DNA of 64,000 nt from Polyangia bacterium (GTDB lineage: Bacteria > Myxococcota_A > Polyangia > Fen-1088): positions 62,001 to 126,000 of the forward strand of contig DATATI010000007.1 in the NCBI GenBank assembly GCA_036268875.1, written 5' to 3'. Shown piece by piece: positions 52,105 to 61,104 of this stretch (its first letter is position 1; each line of letters begins with the position of its first letter). The notes below the pieces were generated by a model. That model ran no database searches and had not been told where the DNA came from. It was given only the letters and a program-made list of their open reading frames with translations. The translations under genes were made by a program, and so were the position numbers.

Positions 52105-53130
52105 TCAGAAGCGCGCCCCAAGACCGGCGGCCGCGGAGAATCCCGGCGCGTAGGTGGCGACCGAAAAGTCGGCGCCATCGGCGGCGGTCACGGTGCGCAG
52201 CGGAATCTGCCAGCCGACGAAGGCCACCAGCCGCAACGGTTGGAGCAGCGCGAGCCATCCTGCCACGCCGCCCAGCACGGCCGCCCCGAACAGGGTGCTG
52301 GCGCGCGCACTGGCGCCGGCGCTGGGCGAACCTTGCACGCTGACCCACGCGCCTTGCAACCGCGCGGTCAGCTCGGCACCCGCGCGCTGGGCAGCGGCGC
52401 GCGCCGGCCAGGCGACGCTGGCGCCCACGCCGGCGGTCACCAGGTGGCTGCTGATGGCGCCGTCGGGAGCCGCGTGCGAACCGGCGTCGCGCCAGCCGAG
52501 CGCGACGTCGACGGAGAGCCGCGATCCCAGAAGCGCCGCCACCACTGCGTCCGGGCCGATGGCCACCGTGCCGCCGCGCTGGCGCTCGCCTGACATCAGC
52601 AAGCGGGCCTCGATCCGCGGTGTGTGCGGGGCCGCGCGGGGAGCGGGCGGCGGCGTCGACGCGGGGCCGGTGGCCACGCCGCCCAGCGACCAGGTCGCCC
52701 GCAACAGCTCGTCGACGGCGATGGCGATCGCCAGCGGCACGCTGTCGCCGGGGATCGAAGAGACATCAACCATCCGGTGCACAATGATGCCCGAGCGCAG
52801 ATATTTAATCTCCAAAGTCACGGCGCGCCGGTCAGGGCCCAGCGCGACGACAGTCAACTGCGTATTCGGGACCAGTGTCGCCGCCTGCCCTGTCACCACC
52901 ACCGGAACCGCCGCGGCGGCCAGCTCGGCGCGAATCTGCTGCAGCAAGGTGTCGCCGCGATCGACCGACGCCGGCAGCGAATCGATCTGCACGGCCAGCA
53001 CCAATCCGTCCGCCGATGCCGCCGCCGTGACGGCGACGCTTCGCCTGGCGATCGCCGGGTCGTCGATAGCCGCCGCGCCGGGATCGGCGGCGGCCAACAG
53101 ACAATAAAGGAAAGCTCCGGCGACTGTCAT
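52105..53130 (-). CDS. Exported barrel-like protein of unknown function
   Basis: A 341-residue protein starting at ATG 53130, which overlaps the FecR stop (ATGA). The signal peptide is MTVAGAFLYCLLAAADPGAAA. A periplasmic alpha/beta-type part (about 25-150) follows, then a Pro/Ala linker and a C-terminal region of alternating strands ending GLGARF, a terminal Phe that suits outer-membrane insertion. Its stop immediately precedes the next gene's ATG. No family recognised. It is likely a target or partner of the FecR/sigma pair. Confidence 0.6.
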   Translation of the reverse strand: MTVAGAFLYCLLAAADPGAAAIDDPAIARRSVAVTAAASADGLVLAVQIDSLPASVDRGDTLLQQIRAELAAAAVPVVVTGQAATLVPNTQLTVVALGPDRRAVTLEIKYLRSGIIVHRMVDVSSIPGDSVPLAIAIAVDELLRATWSLGGVATGPASTPPPAPRAAPHTPRIEARLLMSGERQRGGTVAIGPDAVVAALLGSRLSVDVALGWRDAGSHAAPDGAISSHLVTAGVGASVAWPARAAAQRAGAELTARLQGAWVSVQGSPSAGASARASTLFGAAVLGGVAGWLALLQPLRLVAFVGWQIPLRTVTAADGADFSVATYAPGFSAAAGLGARF

Positions 53131-54227
53131 CGACCCCGGCAAGCGCCGGTGACCGATCCGACGTGCGGTCCCGTCGGGTACTCCGCCAGGTAAGCGTCGC
53201 GCGCCGCTCGACAAGCGGAAGCGTCGCCCTTGCGATCCAGCGCTTCGATAAAGCGCGTGGCCGCGTCTTCACGCAAACTCGAATCGCCTGCCAGATTCAT
53301 CGCCATGCGGAAAGCGACGGCGGCGGGCCCCGGCTCGTGCAGGGTGTCCAGGCGAATGCGGCCCAGTTCCAGCGCGGCCAGCGCGGCCCGCGGATCCTCG
53401 GGAAATTTTCGGCACAAGGTCTCCAGCGCCGCCGCCGCTTGACGGTTGCGTCCTTGCACCCGCGCGCCCGTCGCCACGGCGAACAGGCTGCGGGCGTCGG
53501 CGGCGGCGGCCTTGGCGGGCGCGCGCGGCGCCGGCGTACGGGTGGCCGGCGGGCTGGGCGCCGGCGGTTCATCAGTGGGCGGCGCCGCTGGCGGCGACGT
53601 CGGCTCGAGCGGCTGCGCCGGCGCGGCGCTGGTCCACGACTCGCCGGCCAGCAGCAACGAACGCGCGTGCGGGCGGCGCACCTCGACCGCGCCTCGTGCG
53701 ACAGAAACGGCGGCCGTCTTTCCTTGCGCGCTGTCCGAAACCGAAACCACGAAGCGCGTTCCCACCACCACCACTTCGACCTCCGCGGCGGCGATCACGA
53801 AACGCCGTCCGTCCACGTGCGTGACATCAAAGTCGGCGCTGCCCTGTTCAAGCGCGACGCGCACCTCGTCGGATCGATCGCGCAGGAGCGCGATGGCGGC
53901 GTTCGGGCCCACCACGATGCGCGAACCGTCGGTCAATTCAACGGTCCGCGGCGTGGCGCCCAGAGTCTCGACGCGCGAGCCTTCGGCGACCAGCGAGCGC
54001 GTCGCCGCCGGTGACGACGACAGCGCAGCCGTCCGCGGGCGGCCGACCACGACGAAAAGCGCGATCGCGCCCGCCACCGCCAGCGCCCCGCCGACCGCCA
54101 GCCACAGCGGCGCGCGCGGCGCCGGCCGAACCAGCGCGGCCGACAAGCGCCGCCATTGCCGATCCAGATCGGCCTCGGTGAACGGCTCAACCAAGTGCGA
54201 ACTCAGATCCTGATCCGGTAGGCTCAT
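53127..54227 (-). CDS. FecR-domain membrane protein (anti-sigma-type) with TPR-like tail
   Basis: A 366-residue protein with its ATG overlapping the sigma factor stop (ATGA). A cytoplasmic N-terminus of about 50 residues (LDRQWRRLSAALVR) could bind the sigma factor. One membrane helix follows (LWLAVGGALAVAGAIALFVVV), then a periplasmic FecR domain: VELTDGSRIVVGPNAAIALLRDRSDEVRVALEQGSADFDVTH, VVGTRFVVSV, VSVARGAVEVRRP. A Pro/Ala linker leads to TPR-like helices (AAAALETLCRKFPEDPRAALAALELGRI...). FecR relays outer-membrane signals to the sigma factor FecI. Confidence 0.85.
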   Translation of the reverse strand: MSLPDQDLSSHLVEPFTEADLDRQWRRLSAALVRPAPRAPLWLAVGGALAVAGAIALFVVVGRPRTAALSSSPAATRSLVAEGSRVETLGATPRTVELTDGSRIVVGPNAAIALLRDRSDEVRVALEQGSADFDVTHVDGRRFVIAAAEVEVVVVGTRFVVSVSDSAQGKTAAVSVARGAVEVRRPHARSLLLAGESWTSAAPAQPLEPTSPPAAPPTDEPPAPSPPATRTPAPRAPAKAAAADARSLFAVATGARVQGRNRQAAAALETLCRKFPEDPRAALAALELGRIRLDTLHEPGPAAVAFRMAMNLAGDSSLREDAATRFIEALDRKGDASACRAARDAYLAEYPTGPHVGSVTGACRGR

Positions 54228-54811
54228 GTTTGACTCCCCACAGTGCGACGCTCCCCCTCCAAAACCTTGTCGGCCTGGGCCAACCATCTTTTGACGCTGG
54301 CCAATGACGCTCCCATCAGTTCAGCGACCTCTTCCAATTGTCGGCCCTCGACCCGGCGCAGGACCAAGGCGATGCGCACCTTCGCCGGCAACCGTTCCAA
54401 GGTTCGATAGATCGACGTCAACGTCAGCATGCTCTCGAGGGGCGTGTTGGGCGTGATCAAGCCATCCACGTCGATGGGGCGCGTCGTGCGCAGGCCGATG
54501 CGGCTCATCAAACGACGCCGACGAATCAGATTGTGAGCGGTGCGAACCACGATCTCTGAGAGCCATCCCCGAAACGCCTCCGGCTTGTCCAACCGCTTCA
54601 GTGACCGGAAGGCCTGTAAAAAGCTCTCCTGAACGAGATCATCCAGATCTTCGCTGCCGCCCAGCAATCGGAAGGCCAGTCGGTTGACCATCGCGCCGTA
54701 CTTACGAACCAAGGCTTCCTGCGCCTTTACCCCACCTTGCTGCGCCTCGCCCACCAGCGCGGCGTCGTCGACGCCGTCATGGTCGGGGCGGGGAAGCGCG
54801 CGCAAAACCAT
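54224..54811 (-). CDS. ECF-type RNA polymerase sigma factor
   Basis: A 195-residue sigma factor. Region 2 is EALVRKYGAMVNRLAFRLLGGSEDLDDLVQESFLQAFRSLKRLDKPEAFRGWL. Region 4 is LERLPAKVRIALVLRRVEGRQLEEVAELMGASLASVKRWLAQADKVL. The ATG at 54811 is used because the open frame begins two codons earlier at a TTG. It heads an operon with FecR, barrel and GH-like lipoprotein genes, all coupled by four-base overlaps or abutting codons. The promoter it recognises is unknown. Confidence 0.9.
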   Translation of the reverse strand: MVLRALPRPDHDGVDDAALVGEAQQGGVKAQEALVRKYGAMVNRLAFRLLGGSEDLDDLVQESFLQAFRSLKRLDKPEAFRGWLSEIVVRTAHNLIRRRRLMSRIGLRTTRPIDVDGLITPNTPLESMLTLTSIYRTLERLPAKVRIALVLRRVEGRQLEEVAELMGASLASVKRWLAQADKVLEGERRTVGSQT

Positions 54812-54856
54812 CTGCAAATAGTAACTCGAACACCCAAAGAAGGCTCAGCGCGCCTG

Positions 54857-54871
54857 GCCGACAATGTCGGC
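54857..54871. promoter_or_regulatory. Inverted repeat GCCGAC-N3-GTCGGC
   Basis: Perfect 6-base arms with AAT between them, in the 110-base interval between the divergent sigma-factor and beta-propeller lipoprotein genes. Candidate operator. Confidence 0.4.
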
Positions 54872-54920
54872 GAGCCGAATCGACGGGGCACGGTTACTTG
54901 TGGTGCTCGACGGGAGATCT

Positions 54921-56090
54921 ATGCCGCGCACGTTCGTCTGTTTGCGCCTGGTCCATCCGATCATTTTGCTGTTTGGTTTCGCCGCTGGCGCTGGCGCCGG
55001 CTGCGCCGCCAGTCAACCGCCAGAAGGCGGCGGGCCGCCGGACGCGGGCAGCGGCGGCGCGGGAACCGCCGGCGCGTCGGCGACGGGCGGCGCCACGGGC
55101 AGCGGCGGCGCTGCGGCGAACGACGACGCGTCGACCATCCCGCCGGTCGACGCCGCCGTCGACCACGGTGCAACCGAGGCCAGCGACGCCGCCCCGCCCG
55201 ACACCGCCACCGTCGACACGCCCACCGATCGCCCGCCCGGCAAAGTCACACACCGGGTGCTGAGCTCGGTCTCCGACAAGGGAATGATGGCGATCGTCGG
55301 CGCCGACGGACAGATCGAATGGCAATACGACGCTCTTTCGTTGGGCGGCGAGGCCAACGACGCCTGGATGCTGGCGAACGGCGACATCGTCTTTGCTTAT
55401 AAGTCGGGCGCCCGGCAAATGACGCAGGCCAAACAAGTGGTGTGGAATTACAACGCGCCGGCCGGAACCGAGGTTCATTCGTCGCAGCCATTGCCCGACG
55501 GCAACACGCTGATCGGCGAAGCGCACGACGGCGGGCTGGGGCTGCTGCACGAGATTGATCAAACCGGGAAAGTCATCTCGACAGTCACAATCAACGTGGG
55601 CGGCGGCATCGCGCCGCACAATCAATTCAGAGAGGTCCGCAAGACGCCGCAGGGCACGTACCTGGTGACCTATCTGCAAACCAACAAAGCGATGGAGTTC
55701 GACGGCGACGGCAAGATGCTGCGGCAGTTCCCCTGCGGCAGCTTCGTCGCCGTTCGCTTGCCCGATGGCAACACACTGATCTCGTGCGGCGACGCCCACA
55801 GCGTGATCGAAGTGGATCCGCAGAACAAAGTGGTGTGGCAAGTCAACGAAACGGACGTGCCGGGCAATCGATTGGGATTCGCCGCCGGCCTGCAGCGTCT
55901 GCCCAACGGCAACACGGTGATTTGCAATTGGCCCGGCCATTTCGCGATGGATCCGCATCAGCCTCAGGCTTTCGAACTGAGTCCCGACAAGAAAGTGGTT
56001 TGGGAGCTCAATAACGCGCAGCTCGGGTGGGTTTCCAATCTCGAAGTGCTGGATCCCGACGCGGTGGTCGGCGGGGTCGTTCTGCGTTGA
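54921..56090 (+). CDS. Beta-propeller lipoprotein (arylsulfotransferase/PQQ-like repeats)
   Basis: A 389-residue lipoprotein from ATG 54921 (GGGAGA upstream) with a signal ending AGAGAGC. The Gly/Ser/Ala/Asp linker is about 85 residues. The rest is propeller strands that repeat LPDGNTLI, GKVISTVTIN, GDGKMLRQF, VRLPDGNTLISC, DPQNKVVWQV, LQRLPNGNTVICNW and DKKVVWELN. The WxxxxPDGNTL pattern is shared by ASST-type and PQQ-type propellers. Catalytic His residues of arylsulfotransferases were not identified, so a binding role is more likely. It is divergent from the ECF operon. Confidence 0.72.
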   Translation: MPRTFVCLRLVHPIILLFGFAAGAGAGCAASQPPEGGGPPDAGSGGAGTAGASATGGATGSGGAAANDDASTIPPVDAAVDHGATEASDAAPPDTATVDTPTDRPPGKVTHRVLSSVSDKGMMAIVGADGQIEWQYDALSLGGEANDAWMLANGDIVFAYKSGARQMTQAKQVVWNYNAPAGTEVHSSQPLPDGNTLIGEAHDGGLGLLHEIDQTGKVISTVTINVGGGIAPHNQFREVRKTPQGTYLVTYLQTNKAMEFDGDGKMLRQFPCGSFVAVRLPDGNTLISCGDAHSVIEVDPQNKVVWQVNETDVPGNRLGFAAGLQRLPNGNTVICNWPGHFAMDPHQPQAFELSPDKKVVWELNNAQLGWVSNLEVLDPDAVVGGVVLR

Positions 56091-56134
56091 AAACGTCGAG
56101 CCGTTCTTCCGAGGCGCGGTTACTTCCAACCACG

Positions 56135-57847
56135 ATGGAACCCATGTTTCGCGCTGCGATCGGGTCGGGTTGGATCTTCCTTTGCGCGGCGGCCCTGGGA
56201 TGCACCGGGGCGATCGGCGCTGGCGGCGCATCGAAAGGCGGCGTGCAAACCACCACCGGCACCGGCGGCAACTCTGGCTTGGGCGTCGGCGGCACGGTCG
56301 GCACCAGTGCTTGCGCGCCATCCACCAGCTTCGCGCCGCCGCGACTGTGGCGGTTGAACGACCAGCAATACGGCAACGTCGTGCACGACGTGTTCGGTTC
56401 GGCGATCACCGTCCCCGCCGCGGTCAGCGAGGCCAGCGTCTTGGGCGCGGAAGCGGTGACCAGCGCTGACCGCCTGACCATCGGCAGCGAGATGACCGCC
56501 GGCAATTACATGGACTCGGCGCACAGCACGGCGGTCAGCGCGGTGGCGGACTTGCCGGCGCTGCTCGGCTGCGGATCGGCGACGACGGTCGATCCAAGCT
56601 GTGTGCAGAGCTTCATCCAGACCAAGGTGGCGCGGGCCTTCCGGCGCCCGGTCACCGACGACGAGGCGCAGAGCATGCTGGCCCTTTACCAGCTGGGCGC
56701 GCCCGACGGGCCAGCCGAGGGCGTGCGCGTGTTGATGGAGTACGTGCTGCAAGCGCCGGCGTTCTTGTGGCGGACGGAGCTGGGCGGCATGCCCGCGGCG
56801 ACCAGCGCGCCGCAACCTCTAGGGTCGTACGAGCTGGCCGGAGCGCTGGGATTTCTGTTCCTCAACTCGGCGCCCGACGGCGAGCTGTGGGATAAGGCGA
56901 CCACCGGGACATTGACCGATCCGACCGTGCTGGCCATGGAAGTGGATCGCCTGATGGTGCTACCGGCGGTCAAGGCCAACGTGGCCAGCCAGGTGGGAAG
57001 CTGGCTGGACGTGCTGAAAGCCGAGGCCACGGTCAAAGACCCGAACGTCTTCCCTCAATTCACTGATCAGATCAAAAACGAGCTGACCCAGAGCGCGCAG
57101 CTGTTCGTGCAGGACGTGGTGGAGAGCGGCAAGCTGTCCGACTTGCTGACCTCGCCGCGCATGTTCTTGAACCAAGAGCTGGCGACGCTGTACGGCGTTC
57201 CGGGCGTCATCGGACAATCGCTGGTGCCGGTGGACGTCGCGGCGCCGGAACGACACGGCGGAATCCTTACCCAGCCGGCGTTGCTGGCGGCGAACGCCCA
57301 CGTCGACGGCGGCGACGTCGTTCACCGTGGCCTCTACATCTATTTGTCGATGGTGTGCGGGGCCACCCCGCCGTCGCCACCAGCCAACGCCGCCTCCGTC
57401 AACAACGCTTTGCCAGCCGATTACAACCAGCGGCAGCGGGCGGCCTTCCGCGCCTCGCGTGCCGATTGCGCGATCTGCCACACCAACTTTGATCCCTTCG
57501 GCCTTTTGACCGAGCGGTACGATCCGATCGGGCGCTACGCGGAAAAGGACGCCGCCGGGCAGACCATCGATCAAAGCGCGACGATCAACGTCGGAAGCAA
57601 GGTCCTGGACGGGCCGGCGAACGGGATTGGCGATCTGATCAGCCGCCTGCAATCGTCGCGGCAATTCTCGGACTGCGCGTCGGGCAAGCTGGCGGCCATC
57701 GCCCTCGGCCGCGTCGTCAGCACCGACAACACCTGCGCGCTGCGCGACGTGCAGGACGACTTCGCCAAGAGTGGATCGTTCACCGGCCTGATGCGCGCCA
57801 TCGCCACCTCGCCTGCCTTCCAGACCCGCGATGCCAGGCTTCAGTAA
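56135..57847 (+). CDS. DUF1592-family (cytochrome-like) lipoprotein
   Basis: A 570-residue protein. The signal gives AAALGC as the lipobox. A Gly/Ser/Thr linker follows. The main body has the DUF1595/1592/1588/1585 layout: LWRLNDQQYGNVVHDVFG, KVARAFRRPVTDDEAQSMLALYQ, LQAPAFLWRTELG, YELAGALGFLFLNSAPD, PRMFLNQELATLYGVP, RHGGILTQPALLAANAHVDGGDVVHRGLYIYLSMVCG, and a CxxCH motif in RADCAICHTNFDPFGLLTERYDPIGRY. These proteins are common in Planctomycetes and Myxococcota and are adjacent to DUF1552 genes. The function is unproven. The CxxCH suggests heme. Confidence 0.85.
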   Translation: MEPMFRAAIGSGWIFLCAAALGCTGAIGAGGASKGGVQTTTGTGGNSGLGVGGTVGTSACAPSTSFAPPRLWRLNDQQYGNVVHDVFGSAITVPAAVSEASVLGAEAVTSADRLTIGSEMTAGNYMDSAHSTAVSAVADLPALLGCGSATTVDPSCVQSFIQTKVARAFRRPVTDDEAQSMLALYQLGAPDGPAEGVRVLMEYVLQAPAFLWRTELGGMPAATSAPQPLGSYELAGALGFLFLNSAPDGELWDKATTGTLTDPTVLAMEVDRLMVLPAVKANVASQVGSWLDVLKAEATVKDPNVFPQFTDQIKNELTQSAQLFVQDVVESGKLSDLLTSPRMFLNQELATLYGVPGVIGQSLVPVDVAAPERHGGILTQPALLAANAHVDGGDVVHRGLYIYLSMVCGATPPSPPANAASVNNALPADYNQRQRAAFRASRADCAICHTNFDPFGLLTERYDPIGRYAEKDAAGQTIDQSATINVGSKVLDGPANGIGDLISRLQSSRQFSDCASGKLAAIALGRVVSTDNTCALRDVQDDFAKSGSFTGLMRAIATSPAFQTRDARLQ

Positions 57848-57866
57848 CCGGAGGAATGCGACTGCC

Positions 57867-59357
57867 ATGAAGAACGCGCTGTCTTCACGCTCGGGAATTC
57901 GCCGCCGCACTTTCCTGGGTGGCGGTATCGGCGCCGGGCTCGCTTCAATGTTCCTGCGTCAGCTGGAGGCGGACGCCGACAGCGGGCCACCGACGCGCTT
58001 CCTGGTCATCCACCGTCCCTGCGGGACCATCGCCGAAAGATTTTTCCCCACCGCCGGCACCAGCGACACGGACTTCACGCTGGGACCGATCATGGCGCCG
58101 CTGCAGGCGCTGAAAGGCGACATGGTTGTCTTCAACAATCTCACCACGCCGCGCGACGGCGGCTGGCAAGGTGACCGGCACGGGCAAGGGATGATCTGCA
58201 GCGTGGCCGGCAACCGCGGCATCAGCGACGGCACGCCGATCGACAACGACGATCAGTTCCACAACATCACCTCGCCGACGCCGTCGGTGGATCAGCTGCT
58301 GCTGGCCGGCTCACCGCGGTTGAAGGGGTCGACGTCGATCCACCTTGGGTCGTATCGCGATTCGGTGCAGGGCGGGCGCATCTACCCGGCCAACGGGGCG
58401 GCCAACTTTCGGCCCATCTCCTACGCCGCGGCCAGCACACCGGGCGGGACGCCCTCGCCCACGTTTCCCGAGGTGCGCCCCGACGTTGCCGCGCAACGGC
58501 TTTTCGGACCGGTCATGGCGGGGGGCAGCGCCACCGTGGCGCGCCAGCAGGCGCAGAACAAGAGCATTCTGGATCTGATCGCCAAGGACCTCGGCACGCT
58601 GCAAAAGCAGGTCCCGGCGTCGCAGCGGCCAAAGCTGGACGCGCACCTGACGTCGATCGAGCAACTGGAAGCGAAGATCACCGCCACGAACACCGGCACC
58701 GGCGGGCCCGCCTGTCTGCCGCCGACGGTGCCGCCGGAGCTGTCGTCGATCCCGGCGGGCACGCCGGCCGGCATCCGCATCGATGCCCTTGATCACCAGA
58801 AGGTCTCGCAAGCGCAGCTCAACACCATCAAGGTCGGCTTTCAGTGTGATCTGTTGCGGGTGGCCACGTTCACTTACGGCCACGGCAATTCCGATGTGCA
58901 GTTTCAGCAGATCCTTCCCAGCTTCGGCACGCTGACCGGATACCACGACATCTCGCACGCCACCGACTCGGGCTCGGTCGATCGTTTGGCCGCCATCGAC
59001 ACCTGGTACTCGCTTCAGGTTGCCGCCTTCCTCACTGATCTCAAGAACACCCCGGAGAGCGACGGCTCGAGCATGCTGGACAACACGCTGGTCTTCTATT
59101 TCAGCGAGGTCAGCTACGGCGCCACCCATCTTTGGGACAAGCTGCCGGTCGTGCTGTTCGGCGGCAAATCATTGGGCCTGCAGCGCGGGCGCAATCTGCA
59201 AATGAATGGCCGTTATCTGAACGATGTGCAGGCCGCGATCATGCTGGCGTTTGGATACCCGCTGCCCGCGGACAACAAATTCGCCGGCAACAACGTCTGG
59301 AAAGGCGTCACCGGTCCGCGCCTGGGACAAGGCGCCGTCGACGGTCTTTTCGCCTAG
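57867..59357 (+). CDS. DUF1552-family Tat-exported protein
   Basis: A 496-residue protein starting at MKNALSSRSGIRRRTFLGGGIGAG, a twin-arginine signal. The body contains the DUF1552 features: FLVIHRPCGTIAERFFP, GPIMAPLQALKGDMVVFNNLT, GWQGDRHGQGMICSVAGN, PRLKGSTSIHLGSYRD, RPISYAAASTPGGTPSP and LDNTLVFYFSEVSYGATHLWDKLPVVLFGGKSLGL. It follows the DUF1592 gene by 19 bases, so the pair is an operon. In other genomes the two families are nearly always neighbours. Function unknown, and a periplasmic phosphatase- or sulfatase-like fold is only a guess. Confidence 0.85.
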   Translation: MKNALSSRSGIRRRTFLGGGIGAGLASMFLRQLEADADSGPPTRFLVIHRPCGTIAERFFPTAGTSDTDFTLGPIMAPLQALKGDMVVFNNLTTPRDGGWQGDRHGQGMICSVAGNRGISDGTPIDNDDQFHNITSPTPSVDQLLLAGSPRLKGSTSIHLGSYRDSVQGGRIYPANGAANFRPISYAAASTPGGTPSPTFPEVRPDVAAQRLFGPVMAGGSATVARQQAQNKSILDLIAKDLGTLQKQVPASQRPKLDAHLTSIEQLEAKITATNTGTGGPACLPPTVPPELSSIPAGTPAGIRIDALDHQKVSQAQLNTIKVGFQCDLLRVATFTYGHGNSDVQFQQILPSFGTLTGYHDISHATDSGSVDRLAAIDTWYSLQVAAFLTDLKNTPESDGSSMLDNTLVFYFSEVSYGATHLWDKLPVVLFGGKSLGLQRGRNLQMNGRYLNDVQAAIMLAFGYPLPADNKFAGNNVWKGVTGPRLGQGAVDGLFA

Positions 59358-59419
59358 AAAACAACGTTCCGCGCCCCCGCGCGCCCACTGTGGCGCCACC
59401 CGCGCACACGCGAATACGC

Positions 59420-59440
59420 GGTCAACTTCCTATGTTGACC
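59420..59440. promoter_or_regulatory. Palindrome GGTCAAC-N7-GTTGACC
   Basis: Perfect 7-base arms (59420-59426, 59434-59440) with a 7-base spacer, 150 bases upstream of the GH71/99-like gene. The core and spacing are the same as those at 47380-47402. Confidence 0.5.
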
Positions 59441-59589
59441 ATGATTGTGCTTGCGTCCCCCGACGAGGAAATGCCACAAAAATAGGTATTCCTCTTGTCG
59501 GTAATGTTCTCGACGCGGGGACCGCGCTCACGCGAGGTAACAGCGACTCCGTCCCGCCCAGGTAATTTTTGGACGCAGGAGAGATCATT

Positions 59590-61104
59590 GTGAGACGTCA
59601 TCGCCTTCGGTCCGTCGTGTGGGCACTGTCGACCATTGCCATCGCCGCGTGCGAGGGCCCGACCGCGGAGGTCGAGCTGGGAACAACGTTCCAGCCGGTG
59701 TCCATCCAGAAGGTCTACACGCGAAAGATCTTCGTCCACATGATGCCGTGGTTCCAGGTCGGCGGGCAGCACTGGACGATGAACAACCGCAACGGCGCCA
59801 CCGGAATCGCCTCGTATGCGTCGCCGATGATCGGCGAGTACAGCTCGAACGACGGCAACGTCATCGAGTACCAGCTGCTGACCATGAAGTACGCCGGCAT
59901 CGACGGTGTGTTGATGGACTGGCCGGGACTGTCGGGCGCCTTTGATCTGCCGCAGAACAAGGCCAACGCCGACGCCGTCATCAATCGAACCGCCGCCTTC
60001 GGCATGGACTTCGGCATCGTCTACGAAGATCAGAACGCCGGCTCGGTGGACGCGGCGAAGGCCGACATGGCTTACGTGCGCGACAATTTTCTTTCCAAGC
60101 CCAACTTCATGAAGGTGAGCGGCGCACCGGCGGTGCTGGTGTTCGGCCCGCAGAAGTTCGTCAACCCCACTGACTGGACCACCATCCTCTCGGCCTTCCC
60201 CCAAAGGCCGAAGTTTTTCGCCCTTTGGTACAACAACGACGCGGGCAGCAACGCCGACGGAAAGTTCGCCTGGCTGGCCCAGAACGGCCTCAAGGGGATA
60301 TCGGATTTCGACAACGGGCTGGACGGGGTGAACCACGGGCTGATGATCCCCGTTCTTTATCCGGGATTTAACCCGTACTACGCGCAAGGCGGGTGGCCCG
60401 GCCCCACTTACAAGATTTCTTACACGTTGAAGACGGATAACACCGAAGGCGGCGACACACTGACGTCAACGTTCGAACTGGGCAAGTACGTGGGCGATAC
60501 CCTGCAGATCGCCACCTGGAACGACTATGGCGAAGGCACGATGATCGAACCGACCAATCAATTTCAGTATCAATTCCTCACCACGCTGCAGAAGAGCGTG
60601 GGCGCCGTCTATACCGACGCCGAGCTGAAGATCGTCAAGATGTTGTTTGATCAGCGCAAGCAGTTCGGCGCGTCGAAGCAAGCGGACCTGGACAAGGCCT
60701 CGGCGGCGCTGGCCAACCTGGACGTCGCCACGGCGTGCACGGTCCTTGGCTGCACGGCGCCGGTGCACGCCGGAACGGGCGGCGCCTCCGGCTCGGGCGG
60801 CGCGTCGGGATCGGGCGGCGCCGGCGGCTCGGGTGGCGCGTCCGGTGCCGGTGGAACGAAGGCCGGTACTGGCGGGCGCAGCGGATCGGGCGGCGCCGGC
60901 GGCGGCGATCCATCGATGCCGGCAACCGGAGGCGGTAGCGGCAGCGACGCTGGCGCGCCGGGCGCGACGGGCAACGGAACACATGCGGGCGGGTGCGCGG
61001 TGGTGGGAATGGCGGAGGTGGATCCATCGGCAGCCTGGATGGTGGCTGCGGGCGGCGTCGCCTGCGCCCTGGCCGCGCGCCGACGGCGCGCGCGGCGGCG
61101 GTGA
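59590..61104 (+). CDS. GH71/99-like lipoprotein with MYXO-CTERM-like tail
   Basis: A 504-residue protein. The start is GTG 59590 with GGAGAG upstream, giving STIAIAAC (C21) as a lipobox. Residues about 38-360 match the GH71/GH99-like barrel: RKIFVHMMPWFQ, PMIGEYSSNDGNVIEYQLLTMKYAGIDGVLMDWPG, FGMDFGIVYEDQNAGS, GAPAVLVFGPQKF, KFFALWYNND and DTLQIATWNDYGEGTMIEPT. GH99 acts on alpha-mannosides and GH71 on alpha-1,3-glucan. A long Gly/Ser linker leads to GGCAVVGMAEVDPSAAWMVAAGGVACALAARRRRARRR (C469), a MYXO-CTERM-like sorting tail. Both anchors on one protein is odd. Confidence 0.75.
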   Translation: MRRHRLRSVVWALSTIAIAACEGPTAEVELGTTFQPVSIQKVYTRKIFVHMMPWFQVGGQHWTMNNRNGATGIASYASPMIGEYSSNDGNVIEYQLLTMKYAGIDGVLMDWPGLSGAFDLPQNKANADAVINRTAAFGMDFGIVYEDQNAGSVDAAKADMAYVRDNFLSKPNFMKVSGAPAVLVFGPQKFVNPTDWTTILSAFPQRPKFFALWYNNDAGSNADGKFAWLAQNGLKGISDFDNGLDGVNHGLMIPVLYPGFNPYYAQGGWPGPTYKISYTLKTDNTEGGDTLTSTFELGKYVGDTLQIATWNDYGEGTMIEPTNQFQYQFLTTLQKSVGAVYTDAELKIVKMLFDQRKQFGASKQADLDKASAALANLDVATACTVLGCTAPVHAGTGGASGSGGASGSGGAGGSGGASGAGGTKAGTGGRSGSGGAGGGDPSMPATGGGSGSDAGAPGATGNGTHAGGCAVVGMAEVDPSAAWMVAAGGVACALAARRRRARRR

